Positions 7,919-16,138 of a stretch of DNA of 64,000 nt are shown here, piece after piece. The position numbers and the translations under genes are program-made. The DNA lies in the NCBI GenBank assembly GCA_036268455.1, contig DATAUD010000106.1, forward strand, positions 1 to 64,000. The letters are read 5' to 3'. Below the pieces are notes generated by a model. That model had not been told where the DNA came from, did not search any database, and saw only the letters and a list, made by a program, of their open reading frames with translations. Position 1 is the first letter of the stretch; every line of letters begins with the position of its first letter. The stretch is from DATAUD01 sp036268455. GTDB lineage: Bacteria; Verrucomicrobiota; Verrucomicrobiia; Limisphaerales; Palsa-1400.

Positions 7919-8868
7919 CCACGGCGGCGCCGTTTTTCACGGGTCTCGAAGAATTGGCCCAAAGCGGCGGCGTAAGGCTCGCCGGTGTTCGCGACAATGG
8001 CGTCGATTTTGGCGGAGCCAAGAATTCGCATCAATTCGTTCTGATGTTTTGCCCGGCGATCGGCAAAGGCTTTTCGTTTGTGCAAATCGTGGGTGTTGAT
8101 TTCGATCATCTCGCCGGTCTCCGCATCGTTCAAGACCAGCCGACCCACGGACGGCAGTTCCAATTCAAAACGGTCCACCACCTGGATGGCGATGACGTCG
8201 TGACGGCGGTTGGCTTGACGCAAACCCGGCAGCGTTCGGGGCCCGACGGTGGGCGAAACAAGATAGCCGCCGGGACGATTTGGCTCGTTTTCCCCGGATG
8301 CGCGATGCTCGAAAAGAAAATCGGAAATGATCACGACAATTGCGTGGCGGTGGGCGATGCGATTCAAGACATCGAGCGCCTCGTTGAAATTGGTGCCACG
8401 CCGGGCCGGCTGAAAAAGCAGAATCTCGCGAATGACGCGCAAAACGTGCCGGCGGCCTTTCTTGGGAGGGATATATTTTTCAACCTCCTCCGTGAAGAGG
8501 ATCAGCCCGACTTTGTCATTATTGCGAATGGCTGAAAAAGCCAGGACGGAGGCGATTTCCGCCGCGAGTTCGCGTTTGGATTGGTCACGCGAACCAAAGA
8601 GGCCGGAACCGCTGAGATCGACCACGAGCATGAGAGTCAATTCGCGTTCCTCGACGAATTTTTTGACGAAAGGATGGTTCATCCGCGCCGTGACATTCCA
8701 ATCGATGGCGCGGACATCATCGCCGGGCTGATATTCGCGGACTTCCTCGAAATTCATCCCCTGCCCTTTGAAGACGGAATGGTACTGCCCGCCGAGCGTT
8801 TCGGAAACCAGACGGGTGGTGCGAAGCTCGATCTGCCGTATTTTTTTGAGAATCTCGCGGGGAATCAT
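7915..8868 (-). CDS. DUF58 domain protein
   Basis: 317 residues, soluble. The N-terminal half carries the DUF58 signature GMNFEEVREYQPGDDVRAID (37-56) followed by WNVTAR, and then VVDLSGSG (82-89), a VWA-like metal-site start. These proteins are encoded next to MoxR ATPases throughout bacteria and are thought to act with them in a chaperone-like role for envelope or redox proteins. Ten bases separate it from moxR upstream and it overlaps the next gene by four bases. There is no transmembrane segment, so it should act in the cytoplasm or at the inner face of the membrane. Confidence 0.9.
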   Translation of the reverse strand: MIPREILKKIRQIELRTTRLVSETLGGQYHSVFKGQGMNFEEVREYQPGDDVRAIDWNVTARMNHPFVKKFVEERELTLMLVVDLSGSGLFGSRDQSKRELAAEIASVLAFSAIRNNDKVGLILFTEEVEKYIPPKKGRRHVLRVIREILLFQPARRGTNFNEALDVLNRIAHRHAIVVIISDFLFEHRASGENEPNRPGGYLVSPTVGPRTLPGLRQANRRHDVIAIQVVDRFELELPSVGRLVLNDAETGEMIEINTHDLHKRKAFADRRAKHQNELMRILGSAKIDAIVANTGEPYAAALGQFFETREKRRRRG

Positions 8869-8878
8869 GGACCAATGA

Positions 8879-9871
8879 TTACGGCACGGGCAATTCGTTG
8901 AAAATTTTTGTAATGATTGTTTCGGTGGTCTTCTCCTCGGCCTCGGCTTCGTAAGTCACCGACACACGGTGCCGCAAGACGTCCATCCCGATGCTTTTGA
9001 CATCCTGCGGCGTGACGTATCCGCGTCCCCGCAGGAATGCAAAAGCCTTGGAGGCGAGAGTCAAAGCGATGGTGGCGCGAGGGGAAGCGCCGAGTTGAAT
9101 GAGGCCTTGCAGGCCCTGGATTTTGTAAGCGGCGGGGTCGCGCGTGCAACAGACGATATCGACGATGTAATCCTTCACCTTGTCATCAATATAAATATCG
9201 TTGAGCACCTGGCGGGCCTCGAGAATTTGCTGCGCGGTGACGACCTGGGTCGTCGATGTCACAGCCGAAGTGCGCGCCATCAAATCCAGAATCTGGCGTT
9301 CCTCCTCGCGAGAAGGATAAACGATCTTCAGCTTCAACATGAAGCGGTCCACCTGCGCCTCGGGCAGTGGGTAGGTCCCTTCTTGTTCGATGGGATTTTG
9401 GGTGGCAAGAACGAGAAACGGCTCTTCAAGTTTGAAGGTTTGATCGCCAATGGTGATCTGCTTTTCCTGCATGGCTTCAAGCAGGGCGCTTTGCACCTTG
9501 GCGGGGGCGCGATTTATTTCGTCGGCGAGGACCAGATTGGAAAAAATCGGGCCGCGACGGGTGGTAAACGCGCCCGTTTGGGGATTGTAAATTTGCGTGC
9601 CAAGAAGGTCGGCGGGGAGGAGGTCCGGGGTGAATTGCAGCCGGGAGAATTTAACGTTGATGGCGTTGGCGAGCGCCTTGACGGAAAGGGTCTTGGCAAG
9701 GCCGGGAACCCCCTCCAGAAGCACGTGGCCATTGGCAAGAAGCCCGATGACCAGGCGCTCGACAAGGTAAGTTTGGCCGACGATGACCTTGCCAATTTCA
9801 CTAAAAAGGGGGCGCACAAAGGCGCTGGACTGTTGGACCTGCTCGTTAATGGCGCTGATACCAGTATTCAT
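8879..9871 (-). CDS. moxR: MoxR-family AAA+ ATPase
   Basis: 330 residues. Walker A is GVPGLAKT (54-61), Walker B LVLADEINRAPAKVQ (113-127), and the sensor 1 segment LATQNPIEQEGTYPLPEAQ follows, with the RFM and arginine-finger region after it; the C-terminal lid is present. MoxR ATPases are cytoplasmic chaperone-like enzymes that work with VWA and DUF58 partners. As the first gene of a six-gene minus-strand operon, it defines the likely promoter region (9872-9984), where I see no strong promoter match. Length and motifs are complete. Confidence 0.93.
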   Translation of the reverse strand: MNTGISAINEQVQQSSAFVRPLFSEIGKVIVGQTYLVERLVIGLLANGHVLLEGVPGLAKTLSVKALANAINVKFSRLQFTPDLLPADLLGTQIYNPQTGAFTTRRGPIFSNLVLADEINRAPAKVQSALLEAMQEKQITIGDQTFKLEEPFLVLATQNPIEQEGTYPLPEAQVDRFMLKLKIVYPSREEERQILDLMARTSAVTSTTQVVTAQQILEARQVLNDIYIDDKVKDYIVDIVCCTRDPAAYKIQGLQGLIQLGASPRATIALTLASKAFAFLRGRGYVTPQDVKSIGMDVLRHRVSVTYEAEAEEKTTETIITKIFNELPVP

Positions 9872-9984
9872 AGATTAAAACTACTTATGCCACAGAGACA
9901 ACGCGGAGGAAAGTTTGTTCAGAAAAACCGCCAACATTACAGGGATGTAATTTCTCGGGCGCATTTCGCTATGATTACTTTCCG

Positions 9985-10227
9985 CTAAATCTCCTGTCCA
10001 AATGGGATCTGCCCGGGAACCAGAAACGTTTTGATCAGTTCGCCCTCACCACATACAATTAACCCTGGAAATTTTTTGAACCATTTGCCTTGAGGAACAT
10101 CGGGATGACCGTCCAACCAATTGATCAGCAGCGCCACCTCTTTCCCGGTAATTTTCCGTTGTTGGATGCGGTCGAGCAGATGCTCATACAACTGCGGCGG
10201 CAAATTTCGGCGCAGCACCTTGGGCAT
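9985..10227 (-). CDS. Small protein, second gene of a toxin-antitoxin-like pair
   Basis: An 80-residue protein with a helical N-terminal half (PQLYEHLLDRIQQRKITGKE, then VALLINWLDGHPDVPQGKWF) and a compact end (FPGLIVCGEGELIKTFLVPG). Small, basic and compact, it follows the upstream small gene by three bases. I do not recognise a named family, although similar short proteins occur in Verrucomicrobiota. The size, spacing and order fit a type II toxin following its antitoxin, but no catalytic residues identify an activity, so this is only a contextual guess. Confidence 0.55.
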   Translation of the reverse strand: MPKVLRRNLPPQLYEHLLDRIQQRKITGKEVALLINWLDGHPDVPQGKWFKKFPGLIVCGEGELIKTFLVPGQIPFGQEI

Positions 10228-10230
10228 AGG

Positions 10231-10470
10231 TCAGGCGCCGTAAAAGCCCCGGGTCATTGCCGATCTTAGGCGCGCGACTTCCGCCGGGTCCTCCGATTTA
10301 GCCAACTGATCCGCCAACTGCCCGAGTTCTTCGCCGCTAAGCTGGCGACCTCTGGCGAGGTCTATGGCAAACTGAATTACTTTGGCCTGCTCACCAGGGG
10401 CCAAATGCCTTATTTCGTCAATGACGTCGGCTGCACTCACTGGCCTAGAATAGAAAATTAGGGTTGCCAA
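10231..10470 (-). CDS. Small protein, first gene of a toxin-antitoxin-like pair
   Basis: Up to 79 residues. The frame begins at TTG 10470, but the family-like part starts near DVIDEIRHLAPGEQAKVIQF, so GTG 10440 (about 69 residues) is at least as likely; neither has a strong ribosome site. The segment IDEIRHLAPGEQAKVIQFA resembles the N-terminal helices of short antitoxin-like proteins whose names are not settled. The C-terminal part (DPAEVARLRSAMTRGFYGA) is charged and probably flexible, as expected for an antitoxin tail. It precedes the 80-residue gene by three bases on the same strand. Confidence 0.5.
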   Translation of the reverse strand: MATLIFYSRPVSAADVIDEIRHLAPGEQAKVIQFAIDLARGRQLSGEELGQLADQLAKSEDPAEVARLRSAMTRGFYGA

Positions 10471-10494
10471 AGCAACATTGAGATTTGTCCTCCA

Positions 10495-11418
10495 TTATTT
10501 AAAAACCTTGGCTCGCTCTATGTCCTGGGTGATTTGCTGACGGAGGGCTTCCAGGGAAGGGAATTTTTTTTCGTCGCGAAGTTTTTTCAGAAAGTTCAAT
10601 TCCAATCGCTGGTTGACGATTTGACGGTCGAAATCCAACAGGTGCGCTTCGACGTGGAGTTGCGGGTCGCTGGAATGAACCGTCGGTCGGTAGCCAATGT
10701 TGACGGCGGCGCGGCGCTTTTCCTCGCCAATTCTGGCATCGGCCACATAAACTCCATTCGGAGGAACCAACATGCCGGTGATTTCCATGTTCGCGGTGGG
10801 AAATCCCAGTTTGCGGCCCAGATGCTCGCCTTCGATTATGACTCCGCACAGGCTGTAGGGGCGGCCCAACATCTGGCCGGCCGAAACGAAATCGCCGGCA
10901 CGGACGGCATCGCGAATTCGCGTGCTGCTGACGGGTTGGCCGTCAAGTTCCACATCTGGGACGGCGCGCGCGGTGAAGCCGAGCTTGCCGCCAAGGTCTT
11001 TGAGCAATTCCACATTCCCAGAACGGCAATGGCCAAACATGAAATCCGGGCCGACACACACGCTCTGAATTTTGCCGAAATCACGGGCCAAATCGCGGAT
11101 GAATTGTTTGCCGGAAATCTGGCTGAAAGGTTTGTCAAACGGAATAACTAAAGCCGCGTCGAGACCGAGGGATTCCAGGACTTCGAGTTTTTTCGACAAC
11201 GGATAAATCAACGGAGGCACTTTGGCCGGCGCAACAACGGCGTTGGGGTGGCGGTCGAAGGTGACGGCGACGGAAACAGCCCGCGATTGCGCGGCGTCGG
11301 AAATGGTCTGCTGAAGAACGCGCTGGTGACCGAGGTGAACGCCATCGAAGACGCCGATGGCGGCGCAAACGGGGCGCCCGCCCGCATCGAGTTCAGCGGC
11401 GGCATGAATGACCTTCAT
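10495..11418 (-). CDS. ribF: Bifunctional riboflavin kinase / FAD synthetase
   Basis: Phosphorylates riboflavin to FMN and adenylylates FMN to FAD in the cytoplasm. The N-terminal nucleotidyltransferase domain begins at IGVFDGVHLGHQRV (21-34), containing the HxGH-type site, and includes SSTRIRDAVRAGDF. The C-terminal kinase domain has GRKLGFPTAN and NIGYRPTV. The 307-residue length is standard. It is the last gene of the nusA-infB-rbfA-nrnA-truB operon, overlapping truB by one base; ribF next to truB is a common bacterial arrangement. Confidence 0.95.
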   Translation of the reverse strand: MKVIHAAAELDAGGRPVCAAIGVFDGVHLGHQRVLQQTISDAAQSRAVSVAVTFDRHPNAVVAPAKVPPLIYPLSKKLEVLESLGLDAALVIPFDKPFSQISGKQFIRDLARDFGKIQSVCVGPDFMFGHCRSGNVELLKDLGGKLGFTARAVPDVELDGQPVSSTRIRDAVRAGDFVSAGQMLGRPYSLCGVIIEGEHLGRKLGFPTANMEITGMLVPPNGVYVADARIGEEKRRAAVNIGYRPTVHSSDPQLHVEAHLLDFDRQIVNQRLELNFLKKLRDEKKFPSLEALRQQITQDIERAKVFK

Positions 11419-12143
11419 CAGGCAGGAACGCTTGGCTGGGCCAGTTTCAAAAAGGGAATGACGCGCTTTTGCAGGTCGGCCGATGTCATTTTGAGCACGT
11501 CCTCAAACGGAACGGAGTCTTTGACATCGAATTTGCCTGAGATGACGCGGCGCAACGTCGCGAGGTGGGCGCCGCATCCCATTTTTGCGCCCAATTCATG
11601 GGCGAGCGCGCGAACGTAGGTGCCTTTGGTGCAGGCGGTGCGGAAACGGCCGATGGGTTCGACGTAGTCGGAGAAACGGAAATTATAAACGTGGATCAGC
11701 CGCGCTTTGCGCTCCACCTCGACGCCTTTGCGCGCCATTTTGTAGAGTGGAACACCTTTCACCTTGACAGCGGAAACCATTGGCGGCGTTTGCATCTGGT
11801 CGCCGACAAACGTGGAAGCGGCCTCGTTCAGTTCATCCAACGTCATAGGCAGGACGGGGAGCGAGGCGACGAGTTCGCCGTTGGCGTCGTAGCTATCGGT
11901 CGTTTCGCCAAATTTAATCGTGCCCTCGTAAACTTTGTCGTCGGACATCAGTTTTTCCGAAAGCTTTGTGCCCCTGCCCAAAACGATGATCAGCAGGCCG
12001 GTGGCGTTGGGATCGAGGGTTCCGCAATGGCCGACTTTTTCAAAACGAAAGGCGCGGCGAATGGCATCGACGACATCGTGGGAGGTGGGGCCGGCGGGTT
12101 TGTCAACCAGGAGGGCTCCGTCGAATGGATCAAAGGTGTGCAT
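11418..12143 (-). CDS. truB: tRNA pseudouridine-55 synthase B
   Basis: Converts uridine 55 in the T-loop of tRNA to pseudouridine. The N-terminal LLVDKPAGPTSHDVV is typical, and the catalytic aspartate is D44 in GHCGTLDPNATGLL. Later motifs KVKGVPLYKMARKG and CTKGTYVRALAHELG are also present. At 241 residues it lacks the extra C-terminal PUA-like domain of longer homologues, which is common. It lies three bases after nrnA and shares one base with ribF. Confidence 0.95.
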   Translation of the reverse strand: MHTFDPFDGALLVDKPAGPTSHDVVDAIRRAFRFEKVGHCGTLDPNATGLLIIVLGRGTKLSEKLMSDDKVYEGTIKFGETTDSYDANGELVASLPVLPMTLDELNEAASTFVGDQMQTPPMVSAVKVKGVPLYKMARKGVEVERKARLIHVYNFRFSDYVEPIGRFRTACTKGTYVRALAHELGAKMGCGAHLATLRRVISGKFDVKDSVPFEDVLKMTSADLQKRVIPFLKLAQPSVPA

Positions 12144-12146
12144 TGT

Positions 12147-13130
12147 TTATTTGGCGGAATCGATTTCCTTTCGCAACGCGGCGATCATGCGGCGCTGGAC
12201 CGAAAGGGGCTTTCCCACGATACGGGCGCCGGCGGCGGCAACGTGGCCGCCCCCGCCGAACAGGCCGGCGACCTTATTGACATCCACGTTCGCGCATTTG
12301 GAGCGAAGGCTCACGCGCGTCAATTCCGGTTCGACTTCCTCAAAAATGCAGGCGACGCACACAGGCTGAATGGCGCGGATGTGGTCGATAAGGCCCTCGG
12401 TATCGCTGCGGTCCGCGCCGGTGCGGGCAAAATCCTTTTTCTTCAACCAAAAGTAGGCGATGCGGTTGTCGTGCGTCAGGCGGAAGTGACTGTAAAGATG
12501 CTTGAGCAAGCGGACGCGAGAAAGGGAGAAGGATTGATAAACCTCACGGGAAACCTGGTCCACGTCCGCGCCCAGTCGAACCAGTTCGGCGGCGGTATGG
12601 TAAGTCACCGGCTTGACGGTGGCGTATTGAAAAGAGCCGGTGTCGGTGGAAACAGCGGTGAAAAGACAATCGGCAATGGCGGGGGTAATGGGCCACTGGG
12701 CGGCTTGCAACAGGCGAAAAATCAATTCGCCTGTGGAGGCCTCACGGGCTGAAATCCAATTTAAATCACCATAGCGGGTGTTGCTCAAATGATGGTCTAT
12801 ATTGATGAGGCACTTGCGCTGTGTGATTGCCTGGCCTGTGACGCCCAGCCGTTCGAAAGACGCGCAATCGGTGGCGATCACCAAATCAAACTCACGTTTG
12901 GAGGCGGGCTTTTCGAGAAGGTGGTGGCGGTCCAAAAATGCGTATTTTTGCGGAACGCTGTCTTCATTCCAGCAGGTGACGAGTTTCCCCTGTTTTTGCA
13001 AGGCGAGGGTCAAGCCCAGTTGCGAGCCGATGCAATCGCCATCGGGACGAACGTGGCCTACGACGCAAATGGATTGGCTCCGGGCGACGGCTTCGAGGAT
13101 ATGATCGATAACCTTCAGGCGAGGTTTCAT
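12147..13130 (-). CDS. nrnA: DHH-family phosphoesterase, NrnA-like oligoribonuclease / pAp phosphatase
   Basis: 327 residues with the complete DHH motif set: GHVRPDGDCIGSQ (25-37), ATDCAS (86-91), the signature IDHHLSN (111-117), TDTGSFQYAT, and the C-terminal DHHA1 glycine loop GGGGHVAAAG near 292-301. Members degrade short RNA oligomers and dephosphorylate 3'-phosphoadenosine 5'-phosphate, using Mn2+. The gene is commonly found between rbfA and truB, as here. Its start overlaps the rbfA stop (ATGA), indicating coupling. The assignment to NrnA rather than another DHH subfamily rests on context and length. Confidence 0.88.
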   Translation of the reverse strand: MKPRLKVIDHILEAVARSQSICVVGHVRPDGDCIGSQLGLTLALQKQGKLVTCWNEDSVPQKYAFLDRHHLLEKPASKREFDLVIATDCASFERLGVTGQAITQRKCLINIDHHLSNTRYGDLNWISAREASTGELIFRLLQAAQWPITPAIADCLFTAVSTDTGSFQYATVKPVTYHTAAELVRLGADVDQVSREVYQSFSLSRVRLLKHLYSHFRLTHDNRIAYFWLKKKDFARTGADRSDTEGLIDHIRAIQPVCVACIFEEVEPELTRVSLRSKCANVDVNKVAGLFGGGGHVAAAGARIVGKPLSVQRRMIAALRKEIDSAK

Positions 13131-13480
13131 GAAGGCGACGAAGGTTTATCCAACTCTTCCAGGAGTTGAAGGACGCGGTTGCCGCGTTCGACCGAATCGT
13201 CAAGAATAAAACGTAGCCGTGGGGTGTATTTGAGGACGACCGCCTTGCCGAGCAGCCCTTGAATGCGTTTGCGGTGCTCTTCGAGGGCTTCCATCCCGCG
13301 CTTCTTTTGGGCGTCGCCGCCCAAAACGCCGATAAAAACCGTGGCCGTATGAAGATTCGGCGCGACGTCAACATCGTTGACATTGATCAAGCCCACTTGA
13401 TCGACAGGCAGTTCGCGGCGGATGATGTCGCCGATTTCGCGCTTCAACAATTCGCGCACCCGTTCCAGTCTCAGGGACAT
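13127..13480 (-). CDS. rbfA: 30S ribosome-binding factor A
   Basis: 117 residues with the KH-like fold of RbfA: RVRELLKREIGDIIRRELP at the start, then GLINVNDVDVAPNLHTATVF and the C-terminal TPRLRFILDDSVERGNRV. RbfA binds the 30S subunit during maturation of 16S rRNA and helps cold adaptation. It follows infB after 12 bases and overlaps nrnA by four bases. This is the conserved order infB-rbfA-(nrnA)-truB. A complete, standard-length protein. Confidence 0.94.
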   Translation of the reverse strand: MSLRLERVRELLKREIGDIIRRELPVDQVGLINVNDVDVAPNLHTATVFIGVLGGDAQKKRGMEALEEHRKRIQGLLGKAVVLKYTPRLRFILDDSVERGNRVLQLLEELDKPSSPS

Positions 13481-13492
13481 ATATACTCCTTC

Positions 13493-16054
13493 TCAAGCCA
13501 GCTTGGGGACCACTTTCTCCGTGGTAAAACATTCGATGACGTCGCCGGGTTGCATGTCGTTGAACCCTTCGATGCGGATGCCGCATTCCATGCCCGCGCG
13601 GACTTCATTGACTTCATCCTGGAAGCGACGAAGGGTCTGCACAACGCCCTCGTAAATCAAACCTTTGCGCCGGAGGATTCGCGACTTGCCGCGAACAATC
13701 CGCCCGGTGGTAACCATACAGCCGGCGACATTGCCGCCCTTGGACAACTCGAAAATCTTGCGAACTTCCGCCGAGCCGATGACGATTTCCTTGATCACCG
13801 GTTCCAGCAGGCCGGCCATCGCCTCTTTCACCTGGTCGATCAATTCGTAAATGATCGAATAAAGTTTGATCTGCACGCCCTCGCGTTTGGCGAGGTCGGC
13901 GACGCCAACGTCGATGCGCGTGTGGAATCCAAGAATAATCGCCTTCGAGGCCGAAGAGAGCAGCACGTCGGATTCGGTGATCGTGCCAACAGCGCTGTGA
14001 ATGACTTCCAACGCGACCGAAGTCGCATCGATTTTCTTGAGCGCCTCGACGATCGCTTCGACGGAGCCTTGAGTATCGGCCTTGACGACGACCTTCAGAA
14101 CCTTGGCGGTGGTCGCGTCCAGCGTGGCAAACAAATTCTCCAAAGTGACTTTGGTCCGCGCCTCGGTGGACAGCGTGCGGGCTTCCTGCGCCCGTTGTTC
14201 GGCAAGGTCGCGAGCGGTCTTTTCGTCTTCGAGCACGCTGAATTCCAGGCCGGCCTCGGGCACGCCGTTGAGGCCGAGAATCCTGACGGCGACAGACGGA
14301 CCCGCTTCTTTTTGGCGAGTTCCTTCCTCGCTGATCAACGCCCGGACTTTTCCCCAATACGCGCCGCAAATCACCACGTCCCCGACTCGCAACGTTCCTT
14401 TGCGAACAAGCACGGTCGCGGTGGGACCGCCCGGTTCGAGGCCGGATTCAATCACGTTGCCTTTTGCGCGGCGATCGGGATTGGCCTTGAGTTCGAGAAG
14501 GTCCGCCTGGAGCAAAATCATTTCGAGCAATTTGTCCACGCCCTGCTTGGTCAACGCGGAGACATCGACGAAGATGGTTTCCCCACCCCATTCATCAGGC
14601 ACGAGGCCTTTTTCCTGGAGTTGCTGACGTACTTTCATCGGGTTCGCGTTCGGATGGTCGCATTTATTGACAGCAACAATGATCGGAACGTGAGCCGCTT
14701 GCGCGTGGCTCAACGCCTCCAACGTCTGCGGCATGACGCCGTCGTTGGCCGCCACGACCAGCACGACAATGTCCGTGACCGTCGCGCCGCGCGCGCGCAT
14801 CGCGCTGAAGGCGGCGTGGCCTGGCGTGTCAAGAAACGTGATCTGCTGCAAGTCGTTTTTGCGCTCGGGATGCGGAAAGGAAATCGTGTAGGCGCCGATG
14901 TGCTGCGTGATGCCGCCGGCTTCACCGGCCGCGACATTGGATTTGCGAATGCCATCGAGCAAAGTCGTTTTGCCGTGATCGACGTGGCCCATGATCGTGA
15001 CGACCGGGGCGCGCGGCTTCATCTGCTCGGGCTTGTCCTCGACGTCGAGCTCGACCTTCTTGACAGGCGTGTGGGCGCCCGCGCCGCGTTCACGTTTTTC
15101 GAGTTCGAACCGGAATTTATACTTGGCGCAAATGCGCTGGGCGACGTCCTCTTCAATCGATTGGTTGACGTTGGCAAAAACGCCGACCTCCATCAAATCA
15201 GCAATGATCTGGAAGGGCTTGCGTTTGAGTTGCTCGGCCAAATCGCGGACGATGATCGGCGGTTTAAGCGTGATGACCTGACCAGTGGCCAAGGGGACAA
15301 ATTTTTCCGGCGCTTTGGCGACGGGGGCCGGCGCGTTCTGCCTCTGGGGCTGCCTGGGCGCAAATCTTTGGGACGTATCCGACGAGGGTGATGGACCGCC
15401 GCCTCGCATGTTGCGATTGTCGCCGCGACCTTGAAAACCGGGCCGGCCGCCAGGCTGCTGGGCTGTGGGCGCGCCACGACCGGCGGGACGTTCCGGCGGA
15501 CGCGGGGACGGCTTGACGGGCAATTGCACGAAACCGACTTTGTCTCCCACTTTGGGCGGAGGCGGAGGAGGCGGCGGCGCGGGAGGCAACACGACCTTCG
15601 GCGCTTCAACGGGTGGAGGCGGCGGTGGCGCGGACGCGGGCGGTGGCGGTTCCTGTGCGATCACTGGCGGGGCTGCCTCGACAACCGGCACTGGGGCGAC
15701 TTCCACAGGCGGAGTCGCGGGAGCGGGAGCGGGTTCGATTGGCGGTTCGACCGCGACGGGCGCGGGAGGAACGGCTGCGATTTCCTTCGGAGGTTCAACG
15801 TGAATGACTGGCGGCGGTTCCTGAACGACAGGCGCTACGGGTGTTGCGGCTGCGGCGGGCGGCGGTTCGGCCGGGGCCGGGACTGGCTGAGGGAACAGCG
15901 CGGCAAGCTGTTGTTCGAGGAATTCAGCAGTAATTTTGTCCAGCGAACTGGACGGCACCTTGGCTTGGGAAATGCCAAGCTCCTTGGCTTTGACAAGGAC
16001 ATCCTTGCTTTCGATGCCAAGCTTTTTCGCTAAATCGTAAATTCGAACGGGCAT
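13493..16054 (-). CDS. infB: Translation initiation factor IF-2
   Basis: 853 residues. The N-terminus (VRIYDLAKKLGIESKDVL) is an IF2_N domain; residues 53-240 form a long Pro/Ala/Gly-rich linker with runs of PPPPPP; a second IF2_N follows near 260-315. The GTPase core has G1 GHVDHGKT (356-363), G3 DTPGH (about 409-413) and G4 NKCD, then the beta-barrel and C-terminal fMet-tRNA-binding domains with a terminal QPGDVIECFTTEKVVPKLA. IF-2 places initiator tRNA on the 30S subunit. The gene follows nusA after 84 bases. The proline-rich linker is long but within the range of GC-rich bacteria. Confidence 0.97.
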   Translation of the reverse strand: MPVRIYDLAKKLGIESKDVLVKAKELGISQAKVPSSSLDKITAEFLEQQLAALFPQPVPAPAEPPPAAAATPVAPVVQEPPPVIHVEPPKEIAAVPPAPVAVEPPIEPAPAPATPPVEVAPVPVVEAAPPVIAQEPPPPASAPPPPPPVEAPKVVLPPAPPPPPPPPKVGDKVGFVQLPVKPSPRPPERPAGRGAPTAQQPGGRPGFQGRGDNRNMRGGGPSPSSDTSQRFAPRQPQRQNAPAPVAKAPEKFVPLATGQVITLKPPIIVRDLAEQLKRKPFQIIADLMEVGVFANVNQSIEEDVAQRICAKYKFRFELEKRERGAGAHTPVKKVELDVEDKPEQMKPRAPVVTIMGHVDHGKTTLLDGIRKSNVAAGEAGGITQHIGAYTISFPHPERKNDLQQITFLDTPGHAAFSAMRARGATVTDIVVLVVAANDGVMPQTLEALSHAQAAHVPIIVAVNKCDHPNANPMKVRQQLQEKGLVPDEWGGETIFVDVSALTKQGVDKLLEMILLQADLLELKANPDRRAKGNVIESGLEPGGPTATVLVRKGTLRVGDVVICGAYWGKVRALISEEGTRQKEAGPSVAVRILGLNGVPEAGLEFSVLEDEKTARDLAEQRAQEARTLSTEARTKVTLENLFATLDATTAKVLKVVVKADTQGSVEAIVEALKKIDATSVALEVIHSAVGTITESDVLLSSASKAIILGFHTRIDVGVADLAKREGVQIKLYSIIYELIDQVKEAMAGLLEPVIKEIVIGSAEVRKIFELSKGGNVAGCMVTTGRIVRGKSRILRRKGLIYEGVVQTLRRFQDEVNEVRAGMECGIRIEGFNDMQPGDVIECFTTEKVVPKLA

Positions 16055-16138
16055 AGTGTTCTATCCGCCAACTGCAATTGGCCCACAAGGCTTTCATGAG
16101 ATCAACATGCAAACATTGCGGGCATCCGTTTCATTGCT

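Noticed and set aside
13259..15391. A 710-codon open frame on the plus strand opposite infB
   Set aside because: Antisense to a highly conserved gene; its composition follows from GC-rich codon use and no family resemblance is visible.
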